Shown here piece by piece: positions 34,072 to 42,970 of a DNA stretch of 64,000 nt. The notes beneath the pieces are model-generated. The model was not told where the DNA came from. It did no database searches and worked only from the letters and a program-made list of their open reading frames with translations. Both the position numbers and the translations under genes were made by a program. Within the stretch, counting starts at the first letter, position 1. Every line of letters begins with the position of its first letter. This stretch comes from Anaerococcus nagyae (GTDB lineage: Bacteria > Bacillota > Clostridia > Tissierellales > Peptoniphilaceae), in assembly GCF_017874535.1 (NCBI RefSeq), contig NZ_JAGGLS010000004.1, positions 1 to 64,000 of the forward strand, in the 5' to 3' direction.

Positions 34072-35766
34072 ATGGATTATAAAAAAAATTATGAATTGTG
34101 GTATAACAATGATAAATTTGATGAAGATACTCATAAAGAATTAGAAGAAATAAGAGGCAATGATGAGGAGATTAAAGATAGATTTTATTCATCTTTAGAG
34201 TTTGGTACAGCTGGTTTACGTGGAAAGCTTGGAGCTGGAACTAATAGAATGAATGATTATATGGTAGCTCAAGCTAGTCAAGGATTTGCAGATACTATTG
34301 CTGAAATGGGTGAACAAGCAAAAAAAGCTGGAGTTGCTATAGCTTATGATGTACGTCATAAATCAGAGGACTTTGCTCATATAGCTGCAGAAGTTTTTGC
34401 TGCAAATGGAATAAAGGTTTATATACATAGAGAAATCCAACCGACTCCAGTTTTATCTTATACAGTAAGACATTTAAAAACCAGTGCTGGGGTAATGGTT
34501 ACAGCAAGTCATAATCCAATGGAATATAATGGTTATAAGGCTTACAATTCTGAGGGAAGTCAAATTTTGGATCAAACAGCTAATAAAATTTTAGGACATA
34601 TAGAAGAGCATCCAGACTTTTTTGAAATACCACGTGTAGATTTTGAAGAAGGATTAAAAGATGGAATTATAGAATGGGTACCTAATAGTCTAATCGAAAA
34701 TTATGTGAAAGAAATCTTAGCTTGTACTATAAATGATAATGATATAGATAAAGATATTAATATTGTTTACACTCCACTAAATGGTACTGGAAACAAACTT
34801 GTAAGACGTATATTAGATGAGAGGGGATTTAAAAATATTCATGTTGTAGCTGAGCAAGAAAACCCAGATCCAAACTTCACAACTGTAGGTTATCCTAACC
34901 CAGAAATGCCAGAAGCTTTTGAATATTCGGAAAAACTTGGTAAAGAGGTTGGAGCAGATTTGTTACTTGCAACAGACCCTGATGCGGATAGATGTGCTGT
35001 TGAAATTAAAGACGATAATGGTCAATATGTATTTCTAACAGGAAACAAAATAGGATCTCTACTCACAAATTACATCCTATCAGCGCTTAAGGAGAATGGT
35101 GAATTGCCAGAAAATGCTGCTGTAGTAAAATCATTGGTAACAACAGATCTCATAGCTCCTATTTGTAAAAAATATGGCGTAAAAAAATACGATGTGTTGA
35201 CAGGATTTAAAAATATCTATGCAGTAGCAAATGAACTTGAAAAAAGTGGTGAAGGTAAATTTGTATTTGGTTTTGAGGAGTCTATTGGTTATAACTATAA
35301 GGACTTTGTTAGAGATAAAGATTCTGTAAATTCTGCAATGATGATATCAGAAATGGCAGCTTATTATAAAAAACAAGGAAAATCGCTTCTTGATGTTTTA
35401 GATGAAATATATAAAGAACATGGATACTATGCAAATGATGTAATATCTATAACTCTTCAAGGATTAGATGGCAAGGAAAGAATTGGAAGAATTATGGAAT
35501 ATGTTCGTAACAATCCACTAGAAGGTCTTGCTGGTCTTTGTACAGAAAAAATAGTTGATTATAAGCTAGATGAAACAGGCCTTCCAAAATCTAATGTTCT
35601 TAAATATTATTTTGATGACAATTCTTGGCTAGCACTAAGACCATCTGGTACTGAACCAAAGATCAAAATATATGTAAATGCAGTAGATACTAGTGAAAAA
35701 GCAGCAGAAGACAAAAAAGATCAATTAGTTAAACAAATGCAAGAAACAATTGAGTCTGTAGAGTAA
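34072..35766 (+). CDS. pgcA: Phosphoglucomutase (alpha-phosphohexomutase)
   Basis: A 564-residue enzyme interconverting glucose-1- and glucose-6-phosphate. The phosphoserine loop is TASHNP, the metal loop DPDADR, the sugar loop G-F-E-E-S-I-G and the phosphate loop R-P-S-G-T-E-P-K. The length fits the PgcA/PGM2-like branch. It ends the glycogen operon, supplying or draining glucose-1-phosphate, and is followed by a terminator. Confidence 0.94.
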   Translation: MDYKKNYELWYNNDKFDEDTHKELEEIRGNDEEIKDRFYSSLEFGTAGLRGKLGAGTNRMNDYMVAQASQGFADTIAEMGEQAKKAGVAIAYDVRHKSEDFAHIAAEVFAANGIKVYIHREIQPTPVLSYTVRHLKTSAGVMVTASHNPMEYNGYKAYNSEGSQILDQTANKILGHIEEHPDFFEIPRVDFEEGLKDGIIEWVPNSLIENYVKEILACTINDNDIDKDINIVYTPLNGTGNKLVRRILDERGFKNIHVVAEQENPDPNFTTVGYPNPEMPEAFEYSEKLGKEVGADLLLATDPDADRCAVEIKDDNGQYVFLTGNKIGSLLTNYILSALKENGELPENAAVVKSLVTTDLIAPICKKYGVKKYDVLTGFKNIYAVANELEKSGEGKFVFGFEESIGYNYKDFVRDKDSVNSAMMISEMAAYYKKQGKSLLDVLDEIYKEHGYYANDVISITLQGLDGKERIGRIMEYVRNNPLEGLAGLCTEKIVDYKLDETGLPKSNVLKYYFDDNSWLALRPSGTEPKIKIYVNAVDTSEKAAEDKKDQLVKQMQETIESVE

Positions 35767-35774
35767 ATTTTAAG

Positions 35775-35800
35775 ACTGGAGCATAAACTCCAGTTTTTTT
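35775..35800 (+). terminator. Rho-independent terminator of the glycogen operon
   Basis: ACTGGAG and CTCCAGT form a perfect stem around CATAAA, followed by T6. Confidence 0.92.
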
Positions 35801-35836
35801 ATGCATATATATCTTGATTCAAAAATAATTAATATG

Positions 35837-35845
35837 TGGTAAAAT
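35837..35845 (+). promoter_or_regulatory. Extended -10 promoter
   Basis: TGGTAAAAT lies about 30 bp before the FHA gene. A TTGATT (35814-35819) is 20 bp upstream, too far for an ideal -35. Confidence 0.45.
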
Positions 35846-35874
35846 ATATGTACTAATATATAAGGAAGGATATC

Positions 35875-36378
35875 ATGGAGAAATTTTTTAAAGCAATAGA
35901 TGATGTTTTTTCAGTGAAGGTACTCGGAAATTTAACATTATATCAATTATTTTCTACAATATTAAAATACATATTTGTAATTGTAGTTTTTTATTTCATA
36001 TATTCTATTATAAGAATTATTTATTATGATGTGAGAACTACACTAAAAAAAGAACAGGAATCTGATACTTACTTAAAGCTTTTAAATAGAACAGATGGCT
36101 TTAGATTTATAGTCCAAGAGTATTATTTTATAGGCGAAGATAATACTATTGGGCGTGATGATAGAAATACTATCTGTATAAAAGATAAATATCTATCTAA
36201 ATTTCATGCAAGAATTATCCAAGATGAAGATATATATTTTTTAGAAGATTTATCTTCTGCCAATGGAACTTTTTTAAATGATGAAAGAATTGAAGATGCT
36301 ATAGAACTTAAGACTAATGATATAATTCATATAGGACAAATGCAATTCTTATTTGTGCAAGGTGAAGAAGATGCGTAA
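35875..36378 (+). CDS. Membrane-anchored FHA domain protein
   Basis: A 167-residue protein with one N-terminal membrane helix (about residues 31-48) and a cytosolic FHA domain: T-I-G-R-D-D-R-N, L-S-K-F-H-A-R-I and S-A-N-G-T-F-L-N. FHA domains bind phosphothreonine, so a Ser/Thr kinase partner is expected elsewhere. It overlaps the SEDS gene by 8 bp. The order FHA-SEDS-PBP recalls the mycobacterial fhaB-rodA-pbpA cluster and suggests phospho-signal control of wall synthesis. Confidence 0.87.
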   Translation: MEKFFKAIDDVFSVKVLGNLTLYQLFSTILKYIFVIVVFYFIYSIIRIIYYDVRTTLKKEQESDTYLKLLNRTDGFRFIVQEYYFIGEDNTIGRDDRNTICIKDKYLSKFHARIIQDEDIYFLEDLSSANGTFLNDERIEDAIELKTNDIIHIGQMQFLFVQGEEDA

Positions 36379-37630
36379 ACAATTAGATATAGATCAAAAA
36401 GAGAAAAAGTATCAAAAAAAGTCTTTGGTGTTACTATTTCTATTTACCTTTTTGTCACTATCTTTGGCATTAATTTATAATATAGACAATATTACTAGCA
36501 CTGACTTTTATACATATTTAGCCTTATTGGTAGTGGTTGTTTTATCAACAACATTAGTGAATAAAATCACGAATGCTGACAATATATTGTTGATGATTGT
36601 AAATATGCTGTTTGCTATAGGGGTTGCCATTATTTATAGGCTTGATCCATCTTTTGGCAAAAGACAACTACAATTTTATATAGTTGGTATAGTATTGTTT
36701 TTTATAACTTTTGGTTTATTGAAAACATTTAAATTTTGGAATAATATAAGACTTTTTTATGTAATTGTTTCAGTAGGGTTATTTATGGCAACTTTAGTCT
36801 TTGGATCATACATAGGAGGAGCTAAAAACTGGATTATACTTGGACCAATTACTATACAACCATCAGAGTTTATAAAAATTCCACTAGCATTTTATGTAGC
36901 AAGTTTTTATTCAAAATATAATGAAATATCTATGAAACCTTTTGGAAGATATTATATGAATATAGTTATATATATTTTTATAGGGTTCTTATTCTTACAA
37001 AAAGATTTAGGTACTGCTCTAATATTTTTTGGGCTTATGATTCTTAGCCAGTTTGTTTTTGAAAAAGATAGGGTCTTAATAACTATAAACATAGTAGCAA
37101 TGATCTTTGGTTCAATACTTGCTTATTTTATGTTTGGACATGTTAGAATAAGAGTTGCAACATGGCTTGATCCATGGAGCGATATAAATGTTACCGGCTA
37201 TCAGATAACGCAAGCACTATTTGCACTTGCAAGTGGGGGACTTTTTGGTACAGGTATAGGTTTAGGTCATCCAGACTACATACCAGTTGCAGAGTCTGAC
37301 TTTATATTTTCAGCTATATCAGAAGAAATGGGTATATTTATGGGGATTGCCGTTATACTTTTATTTATGATCTTAGTTTATAGGGCCTTTAAAATTTCTC
37401 TAAGCCAACAAGATAAATTTTACAGCGCACTTGCATTTTGTATAGGAGTCTTATTTGCCCTTCAAACTTTTATAATTTTAGGAGGTGTATTAAAGATAAT
37501 CCCTCTTACAGGAGTAACTTTACCTTTTATATCACAAGGTGGTTCATCCATGCTTTCTGGATTTATACTCCTAGGATGTTTACAATATTGTGCAAGTGAA
37601 ATTAAGTATGGAGATGAATTAGATGACTGA
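36371..37630 (+). CDS. SEDS peptidoglycan polymerase (FtsW/RodA family)
   Basis: A 419-residue polytopic membrane protein with about ten helices. SEDS motifs are G-A-K-N-W-I-I-L-G-P-I-T-I-Q-P-S-E-F-I-K, Q-K-D-L-G-T-A-L and P-L-T-G-V-T-L-P-F-I-S-Q-G-G-S-S. It polymerises lipid II together with the next-door class B PBP. Start chosen at ATG 36371 with GGTGA upstream, not an earlier TTG inside the FHA gene. RodA versus FtsW identity is unclear; in coccoid cells both may act at the septum. Confidence 0.92.
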   Translation: MRKQLDIDQKEKKYQKKSLVLLFLFTFLSLSLALIYNIDNITSTDFYTYLALLVVVVLSTTLVNKITNADNILLMIVNMLFAIGVAIIYRLDPSFGKRQLQFYIVGIVLFFITFGLLKTFKFWNNIRLFYVIVSVGLFMATLVFGSYIGGAKNWIILGPITIQPSEFIKIPLAFYVASFYSKYNEISMKPFGRYYMNIVIYIFIGFLFLQKDLGTALIFFGLMILSQFVFEKDRVLITINIVAMIFGSILAYFMFGHVRIRVATWLDPWSDINVTGYQITQALFALASGGLFGTGIGLGHPDYIPVAESDFIFSAISEEMGIFMGIAVILLFMILVYRAFKISLSQQDKFYSALAFCIGVLFALQTFIILGGVLKIIPLTGVTLPFISQGGSSMLSGFILLGCLQYCASEIKYGDELDD

Positions 37631-39152
37631 TAAGAAAAACCGTAAGGCCAGTAAAAAGAGGTCTTCTAATAAAAGTATTATAGATAAAGTTAAGCAAAGT
37701 GAGGAAAAACAGAGGATAAAAAATAGTAGGGAACTAAAGGTATTATCAAAGTCAACTCTAAATAAGAGATTGCTATTTGTGATGATATTTTTTGTAATTT
37801 TATTTATGGGCCTAGCTATTTATTTAGTATATTTTCAATTGTTTAAAGCAAAATCAATTGCTCAAAATGATAATAATAGAAGATTATGGGTTAATGAGGA
37901 TGCTATTAATAGAGGAAGTATCTATGATAGAAATGGAAATGTTTTAGCCTATAGTGATAAAGACTATGAAGGCAACTCTATCCGCCATTATAATTATGGT
38001 AAGGTTAGTTCAACAATTACAGGTTATAACTCCAAGACCTACGGTAAAACTGGTATAGAAAAATCATTTAATAAAGAATTACTCAATCTACGAGATGATG
38101 ATATGAGTAGCTTTAGAAAAATGGTTGTCAAAAATGACACAGGTAATGATTTACATCTTACCATTGATCAAAACATACAAAATCTAACTTATAATTATAT
38201 GAGCAATTATGTAGGTGCTGCTGTAGTTATGAATCCAAAAACAGGTGAAGTCTATGCTTTAGTTTCTAATCCTACATTTGATCCGAATTCAGTCGATGCT
38301 AATTGGGATAACTTGATTGCAAATAACAAAGGTCCTTTAGTTAATAGAGCCACAGCGGGGCTTTATAGACCAGGATCAACATTTAAAATTGTTACTGCTA
38401 GCTCAATATTAGATAATAATATAGATCAAAATTATACTGATCAAGGAAGCGAGTCAATACAAAATTTTAAAATTAAAAACTTTGGTGATCAGGTATTTGG
38501 TGCTCTTGATTTAAGAAAAGCATTTATTTATTCTGTTAATACCTATTTTGCAGCAAAAACAGATGCCATAGGAAAAGAAGCCTTTAGTAAAACTACAGAT
38601 AAATTTATGTTTAACCAAAGCTATCCTTTTGACTTAGAAAAATATGACTCCATTATCCCTTATAAAGAGCTTAATAAAGTAGACTTAGCTATGACTGGGT
38701 TTGGTTATGGCAAGAGTCAGGTAACACCACTTCACATGGCGATGGTAACTTCAGCTATAGCAAATGATGGTAAAATGATGCAACCCTATATGGTAGCAGA
38801 AATTATAAGCAAGGATGATAAAAAAATATATAAAGCTAAAGAAAAAGTTTTATCTAAAGTTACTGATAAAGATACTGCAGAGACTATAAGAGATATGATG
38901 GTTGATGTAGTAAATGAAGGAACTGGAAAGGCTGCATACATAAATGGGATTCAAGTTGCTGGTAAAACAGGAAGTGCTGATAAATCAAATGGGCTCATAG
39001 ATGCCTGGTTTGTTGGATTTGCACCGGCATATGATCCACAAATTGCAGTGGCTATAGTTTTAGAGGATTCTAGAGATACTGGAGGTGTGACAGCAGCTCC
39101 AATTGCCAGAGATTTGATGTTTGATATATTTAATCAGGTTAAATTAAATTAG
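37623..39152 (+). CDS. Class B penicillin-binding protein (transpeptidase)
   Basis: A 509-residue cross-linking enzyme. A basic cytosolic N-terminus (rich in K, R, S) precedes one membrane helix (about residues 50-70). The transpeptidase domain carries S252-T-F-K, S-V-N (in Y-S-V-N-T-Y-F) and K-T-G-S-A. The short N-terminal domain resembles PbpA/FtsI-like proteins of Actinobacteria and Clostridia. It overlaps the SEDS gene by 8 bp, as expected for a polymerase and transpeptidase pair. Confidence 0.93.
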   Translation: MTDKKNRKASKKRSSNKSIIDKVKQSEEKQRIKNSRELKVLSKSTLNKRLLFVMIFFVILFMGLAIYLVYFQLFKAKSIAQNDNNRRLWVNEDAINRGSIYDRNGNVLAYSDKDYEGNSIRHYNYGKVSSTITGYNSKTYGKTGIEKSFNKELLNLRDDDMSSFRKMVVKNDTGNDLHLTIDQNIQNLTYNYMSNYVGAAVVMNPKTGEVYALVSNPTFDPNSVDANWDNLIANNKGPLVNRATAGLYRPGSTFKIVTASSILDNNIDQNYTDQGSESIQNFKIKNFGDQVFGALDLRKAFIYSVNTYFAAKTDAIGKEAFSKTTDKFMFNQSYPFDLEKYDSIIPYKELNKVDLAMTGFGYGKSQVTPLHMAMVTSAIANDGKMMQPYMVAEIISKDDKKIYKAKEKVLSKVTDKDTAETIRDMMVDVVNEGTGKAAYINGIQVAGKTGSADKSNGLIDAWFVGFAPAYDPQIAVAIVLEDSRDTGGVTAAPIARDLMFDIFNQVKLN

Positions 39153-39159
39153 TATAAGA

Positions 39160-39945
39160 TTATAAAAGCTTATTCTTGATATTAGTCCAGTAGTGATTTT
39201 TATCTAGGATAAGCTTTTTTATTGTCTTATTAGAAACCTTAATACTGATCTTATAATCTTTACTAGAATATTCTTTTCCGTCAAATAAAAATACTGTATG
39301 ATAATTATCTCTTTTTGATACTAGGATATCTACAGTTGCATCGTGAGGTAAGACAACTGGACTAACCAAGGCGTTGTTTAAATTCGAATATACAGGGGCA
39401 ATTGGAGTTAATGAAAATCCTTTTAAAGACTGATGAAGAATCGATCCTCCACAAGATAAGTTGTAAGCAGTTGAACCATGAGGAGTAGCAATTATCAAAC
39501 CATCTCCTGAGAAATTTTCTATAAAATTGCCATCAATAAATACCTTTAATCTTATCAGTTGATTTCTATTGCTCTTTACAACAACTTCATTTAAGGAATC
39601 CATTCTTTTTTTATTAACTGTTGATTGTAAGATAGTAAGCTCTTGCGTATGGTAATTTCCTGATTTAAAGGCCTTAACAAATTTTTCTATCTCATTAACT
39701 TCTACTTCTTGGTAGAAACCTAGATGACCTGTATTAATTCCTATAAAGGGGGTATTTGTAAAGTTTGTATCATGAGCTGCCTTTAAAAATGTCCCATCTC
39801 CACCTATAATTAAGTTTAAACAAGCATTTGAATCATAAGTGCTACTAACTTGATATCCATAATTTTCTAAAATTTCTTTTGTTTTATAATAAACATTTTT
39901 ACTATATTTTGATTTATTTCTAATTACATTTATAACATTATTCAT
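39160..39945 (-). CDS. nadK: NAD kinase
   Basis: A 261-residue kinase making NADP. The GGDGTFLKA motif and N-T-G-H-L-G-F-Y are present, with G-S-T-A-Y-N-L-S in the middle. It is convergent with the PBP gene with only 7 bp between, so the two transcripts overlap. The minus-strand RBS GAGAGG precedes the ATG, and a TATAAT sits farther upstream. Confidence 0.94.
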   Translation of the reverse strand: MNNVINVIRNKSKYSKNVYYKTKEILENYGYQVSSTYDSNACLNLIIGGDGTFLKAAHDTNFTNTPFIGINTGHLGFYQEVEVNEIEKFVKAFKSGNYHTQELTILQSTVNKKRMDSLNEVVVKSNRNQLIRLKVFIDGNFIENFSGDGLIIATPHGSTAYNLSCGGSILHQSLKGFSLTPIAPVYSNLNNALVSPVVLPHDATVDILVSKRDNYHTVFLFDGKEYSSKDYKISIKVSNKTIKKLILDKNHYWTNIKNKLL

Positions 39946-40100
39946 TTATCATATCCTCTCATAGATACATTATAACATAGGAGAAATGCATTGTATGAAT
40001 TTATATATTTCTAAAAAAGATAAACATTTTATGAAATAATTTGCATAAGTGTAAATATCTTGTTTATAAGATATAAGTAGAATTTGTGAAAAAGTTTTAT

Positions 40101-40129
40101 TTGCAAATAATTTTTGTCTATATTATAAT
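40101..40129 (+). promoter_or_regulatory. Promoter of the 6S-like RNA
   Basis: TTGCAA (40101-40106) and a perfect TATAAT (40124-40129) have a 17-bp spacer. The start is predicted near 40136. Confidence 0.75.
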
Positions 40130-40134
40130 TATAA

Positions 40135-40305
40135 CATCCTAAGGCGAATGGGTCCGAATTTAAACCTACAACTTTTATAAGGGATTGCGTCGTTCTAGTT
40201 TGGATGAAAAGCCTCCGCTGAGTGGACTTCAGAAATGCTAGACAGCTTGCCCACCTTCACAAACAAGAAGGTATTAAAGTAAGGGCCACCTTAGGATTGT
40301 TTTTA
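40135..40305 (+). ncRNA. ssrS: Probable 6S RNA
   Basis: The ends ATCCTAAGG and CCTTAGGAT close a stem, continued by GGTCC/GGGCC. A central open region contains a small hairpin on the 3' side (ACCTT...AAGGT), and an apical arm closes with CTAG/CTAG and TCCGC/GTGGA. A T tract follows. Its length of about 170 nt, large central bubble and own strong promoter match 6S RNA, which binds sigma-A RNA polymerase as an open-promoter mimic. The call rests on architecture, not on a covariance model. Confidence 0.62.
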
Positions 40306-40380
40306 TTTATATAATAAATGTGTTATACATAAAAATTAGTGGGTATATATACATTAGCAAAACTTAAAGGAGAGATATAT

Positions 40381-41070
40381 ATGTCAATAGCAGATTATAT
40401 TGAAGAACAAGCACGTTCTAAACAAAGAGAAATCAAGTACGAGATTTGGAAAGCAAAAAATCATGATAGCAGAATGAGAACTCAAGGTGCTCTTATAGGA
40501 GCATTAGTTGGTGTATCTGCTGGTATATTACTTGCACCAAAATCAGGTAAAGAAACTCGTGAAGATATCGGAGAAGCATTTGATGAAACAGTTAAAACTG
40601 TAAAAGAAACAACAAATGATTTAGTTGATAATGCTTCAGATATGGTTGATAATGCAAAAGACTCTTATGAAGACTTTAAATATAGAGCTTATACTGATTT
40701 AGAACCAGTAAGAGAAGGATTTGAACAAGGCAGAGAAATTGCTAAACAAACAGGTTCATCTGTAGCTCAAACAGCTAGCAATGTTAAAGATAACGTTAAG
40801 GATGGAGCTTCTGAAGTAGGAAGAATAGTTACAAATACAGCTGAAGACGTAGCAGAAGATGTTAAAGAAGGTGCTACTGATGCTAAAGAAGTTGTAGATG
40901 AAAAACATGATAACAACAAAATCTTAGCTAAAGAAAGTAAAGAAGAAGTAAAAGAAAGTACAGATAAGGCAGCTGATAAGGCAAAAGCAAAAGTAAATGA
41001 AGCAAAAGCTGCTGATGAAAAAGTAAAAGTAGAAATTGATACAAAAAATAAAAATAAGAAAAAAAACTAG
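40381..41070 (+). CDS. YtxH domain protein
   Basis: A 229-residue protein. The YtxH segment is G-A-L-I-G-A-L-V-G-V-S-A-G-I-L-L-A-P-K-S-G-K-E-T-R, a membrane hairpin-like glycine-rich region. A long, highly charged Ala/Lys/Glu/Asp-rich tail (residues about 60-229) resembles LEA-like amphipathic repeats (V-K-D, A-x-D-V-K-E-G). Start is ATG 40381 with AAAGGAG. Paired with the YtxG-like gene 10 bp on, as in Bacillus. Probably stress-related; function not established. Confidence 0.85.
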   Translation: MSIADYIEEQARSKQREIKYEIWKAKNHDSRMRTQGALIGALVGVSAGILLAPKSGKETREDIGEAFDETVKTVKETTNDLVDNASDMVDNAKDSYEDFKYRAYTDLEPVREGFEQGREIAKQTGSSVAQTASNVKDNVKDGASEVGRIVTNTAEDVAEDVKEGATDAKEVVDEKHDNNKILAKESKEEVKESTDKAADKAKAKVNEAKAADEKVKVEIDTKNKNKKKN

Positions 41071-41080
41071 GGAGAATTAA

Positions 41081-41524
41081 ATGCTAACAATTAACTTTAA
41101 TCTTCTTGGAAATATTATACTTACTATAGTAGGCATTATAGCTCTAGTGTATTTAATTATAACACTTAAGAGTGTTAATCAACTAGTAAAAAAATTCCAA
41201 GGAGTTGTAGATAAAAATGAAGATAACATCGACCAAGTAATCGAAAAACTTCCTGGTGTTGTTGATCAAGCTAATAGTTTAGTAAGTAATGTAAACACAG
41301 TTGTTCAAGATCCTAATCTAAGAATGGCAATTGCTAAAGCAAATGATACAATGACTAATGTAAATAGTATTACTGATGACATTAGAGATACTGTAAATTA
41401 TGTCGGAGAAACTGCAGTAGATAGTATTGACACAGTAGGTGCTGGTATTGCATCTGTTAGTGATTACTCAAGCTTAATCATAGATGTTGTTGATATAGTT
41501 AAAAATGTAATATCCGGTAGATAA
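41081..41524 (+). CDS. DUF948 (YtxG-like) membrane protein
   Basis: A 147-residue protein with one N-terminal membrane helix (I-I-L-T-I-V-G-I-I-A-L-V-Y-L-I) followed by helical heptads containing V-D-Q-A-N-S-L-V-S-N-V-N. That layout is shared by DUF948 proteins such as YtxG. Co-transcribed with YtxH and followed by a terminator. Confidence 0.75.
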   Translation: MLTINFNLLGNIILTIVGIIALVYLIITLKSVNQLVKKFQGVVDKNEDNIDQVIEKLPGVVDQANSLVSNVNTVVQDPNLRMAIAKANDTMTNVNSITDDIRDTVNYVGETAVDSIDTVGAGIASVSDYSSLIIDVVDIVKNVISGR

Positions 41525-41532
41525 AAAACAAC

Positions 41533-41560
41533 AAAGGTCATCGATAGGTGACCTTTTTTT
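41533..41560 (+). terminator. Rho-independent terminator
   Basis: AAAGGTCA and TGACCTTT pair around TCGATAGG, followed by a T run. It separates ytxH/ytxG from ccpA. Confidence 0.92.
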
Positions 41561-41579
41561 GTTAGGAAAGGAAGTGACT

Positions 41580-42581
41580 ATGGGACAACCTACCATAAAA
41601 GACGTGGCTAAGCTTGCGGGTGTTTCTATATCTACAGTTTCTAGGGTTATGAATAATTCTAAGCCTGTAAGTCCAGAAGCAAGAAAAAAAGTATTAGATG
41701 CCATAGAAAAATTAGATTTTAAACCAAATGAATTAGCTAGATCGCTAGTTATGAGAAAGTCAAATTTAGTTGGAGTAATAGTTGAAGATATAGGAATAGA
41801 ATATATGGCTCAACTGATAAGAGGAATTGAAGAAATAGGTAGAGTATACAAATACGATATCTTACTATCAAGCTCTTATGGAAGTGAAGAAGCTTTAAAT
41901 AATTCAATTGCTTTTTTAGCAACTAAACAAGTAGAAGGTCTAGTTGTTATAACTGAAAATTTATCAGATGATACTTTACTAAAACTTAGAGAAACAAGGA
42001 TACCTTTCATACTATTAGATAGATATCAATCATTTAAGACAATTAGTTCAGTAAAAGTTGATTACGCGAAAGAAGAATATAATTTGGTTAAATATCTTTA
42101 TGATCAAGGACACGAAAAAGTATTATTTATAAATCAAGATGAAGATAATGCCTTAAATAATGCTAAATTGGAAGGCTATAAGAAAGCTTGTGAAGAGAAT
42201 GAAAAAAATACTTATATCTTAAATACAGAAGGCAGAAGTAGTGATGATGGGTATAAAATAGGTAAGGAGACTATTAAAGTATGTAAAGAAAATGATATAA
42301 GTGCTGTATCTTGTCTTGATGACGAAGTGGCTATTGGATTAATTGATTATTGTACAGACAATGGAATTCATGTACCAAAAGATTTATCAGTAGCAGGATT
42401 TGGTGATAGCACTATAGCAAGTATTTATAGACCGAATTTAACTTCCGTTGAGATACCTTATTATGATGTAGGAGCAATAGCAATAAGAGCTCTTATAAAA
42501 AGAATCAAAAAAGAAGAAGATATACTCCATGAAGATTGGATAATGGACTGTACCATTAAGCAAAGAGAGTCTACACTATAG
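41580..42581 (+). CDS. ccpA: LacI-family regulator, probable CcpA
   Basis: A 333-residue regulator. The helix-turn-helix is T-I-K-D-V-A-K-L-A-G-V-S-I-S-T-V-S-R, followed by the hinge K-P-N-E-L-A-R-S-L and a sugar-binding-like effector core. Placement beside ptsH, whose HPr carries Ser46, supports identity as CcpA, which uses HPr-Ser46-P as corepressor. Start is ATG 41580 with AAAGGAAG; an earlier in-frame TTG lies in the terminator tail. It represses or activates carbon-use genes at cre sites. Confidence 0.82.
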   Translation: MGQPTIKDVAKLAGVSISTVSRVMNNSKPVSPEARKKVLDAIEKLDFKPNELARSLVMRKSNLVGVIVEDIGIEYMAQLIRGIEEIGRVYKYDILLSSSYGSEEALNNSIAFLATKQVEGLVVITENLSDDTLLKLRETRIPFILLDRYQSFKTISSVKVDYAKEEYNLVKYLYDQGHEKVLFINQDEDNALNNAKLEGYKKACEENEKNTYILNTEGRSSDDGYKIGKETIKVCKENDISAVSCLDDEVAIGLIDYCTDNGIHVPKDLSVAGFGDSTIASIYRPNLTSVEIPYYDVGAIAIRALIKRIKKEEDILHEDWIMDCTIKQRESTL

Positions 42582-42585
42582 CAAG

Positions 42586-42614
42586 TTGAAAATTAAGTAA
42601 CAAACCACTATAAT
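42586..42614 (+). promoter_or_regulatory. Promoter of ptsH
   Basis: TTGAAA (42586-42591) and TATAAT (42609-42614), spacer 17 bp, precede AGGAGG and the ptsH ATG. Confidence 0.75.
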
Positions 42615-42643
42615 AATTATATAGAATATATTAGGAGGCTATT

Positions 42644-42904
42644 ATGGCAGAAAGAAATGTAGTTATCAAAAATGAAACTGGTTTACATGCAAGACCAGCT
42701 GCATCATTAGTGCAATTCGTTAAAAATTATCCTGGTGATGTTAAAATCATCAAAGATGGTAAAGAAGCAAATGCTAAATCAATATTCAACGTTATGAGCC
42801 TTGGTATTGCGAAGGGAACTGAAATCAAACTAATCGTTGAAGGTGAAGACGAAGATAAATTTGCAGATGAATTAGTTGAATTTATAGATAACTTATCAGA
42901 ATAA
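42644..42904 (+). CDS. ptsH: Phosphocarrier protein HPr
   Basis: An 86-residue PTS carrier. The Enzyme I phosphorylation site is His15 in T-G-L-H-A-R-P-A, and the HPr kinase site is Ser46 in A-N-A-K-S-I-F-N-V-M-S-L-G. Both intact sites show that it serves transport and CcpA signalling. Strong AGGAGG. A terminator separates it from ptsI, allowing excess HPr over Enzyme I. Confidence 0.97.
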   Translation: MAERNVVIKNETGLHARPAASLVQFVKNYPGDVKIIKDGKEANAKSIFNVMSLGIAKGTEIKLIVEGEDEDKFADELVEFIDNLSE

Positions 42905-42916
42905 TATTAAAGAATT

Positions 42917-42945
42917 AAGGATACTGATTAAGTATCCTTTTTTTA
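42917..42945 (+). terminator. Terminator between ptsH and ptsI
   Basis: AAGGATAC and GTATCCTT form a perfect stem around TGATTAA, followed by T6. Partial read-through would set the HPr to Enzyme I ratio. Confidence 0.9.
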
Positions 42946-42970
42946 TTAAAATATTTAGGAAAGGATAATT

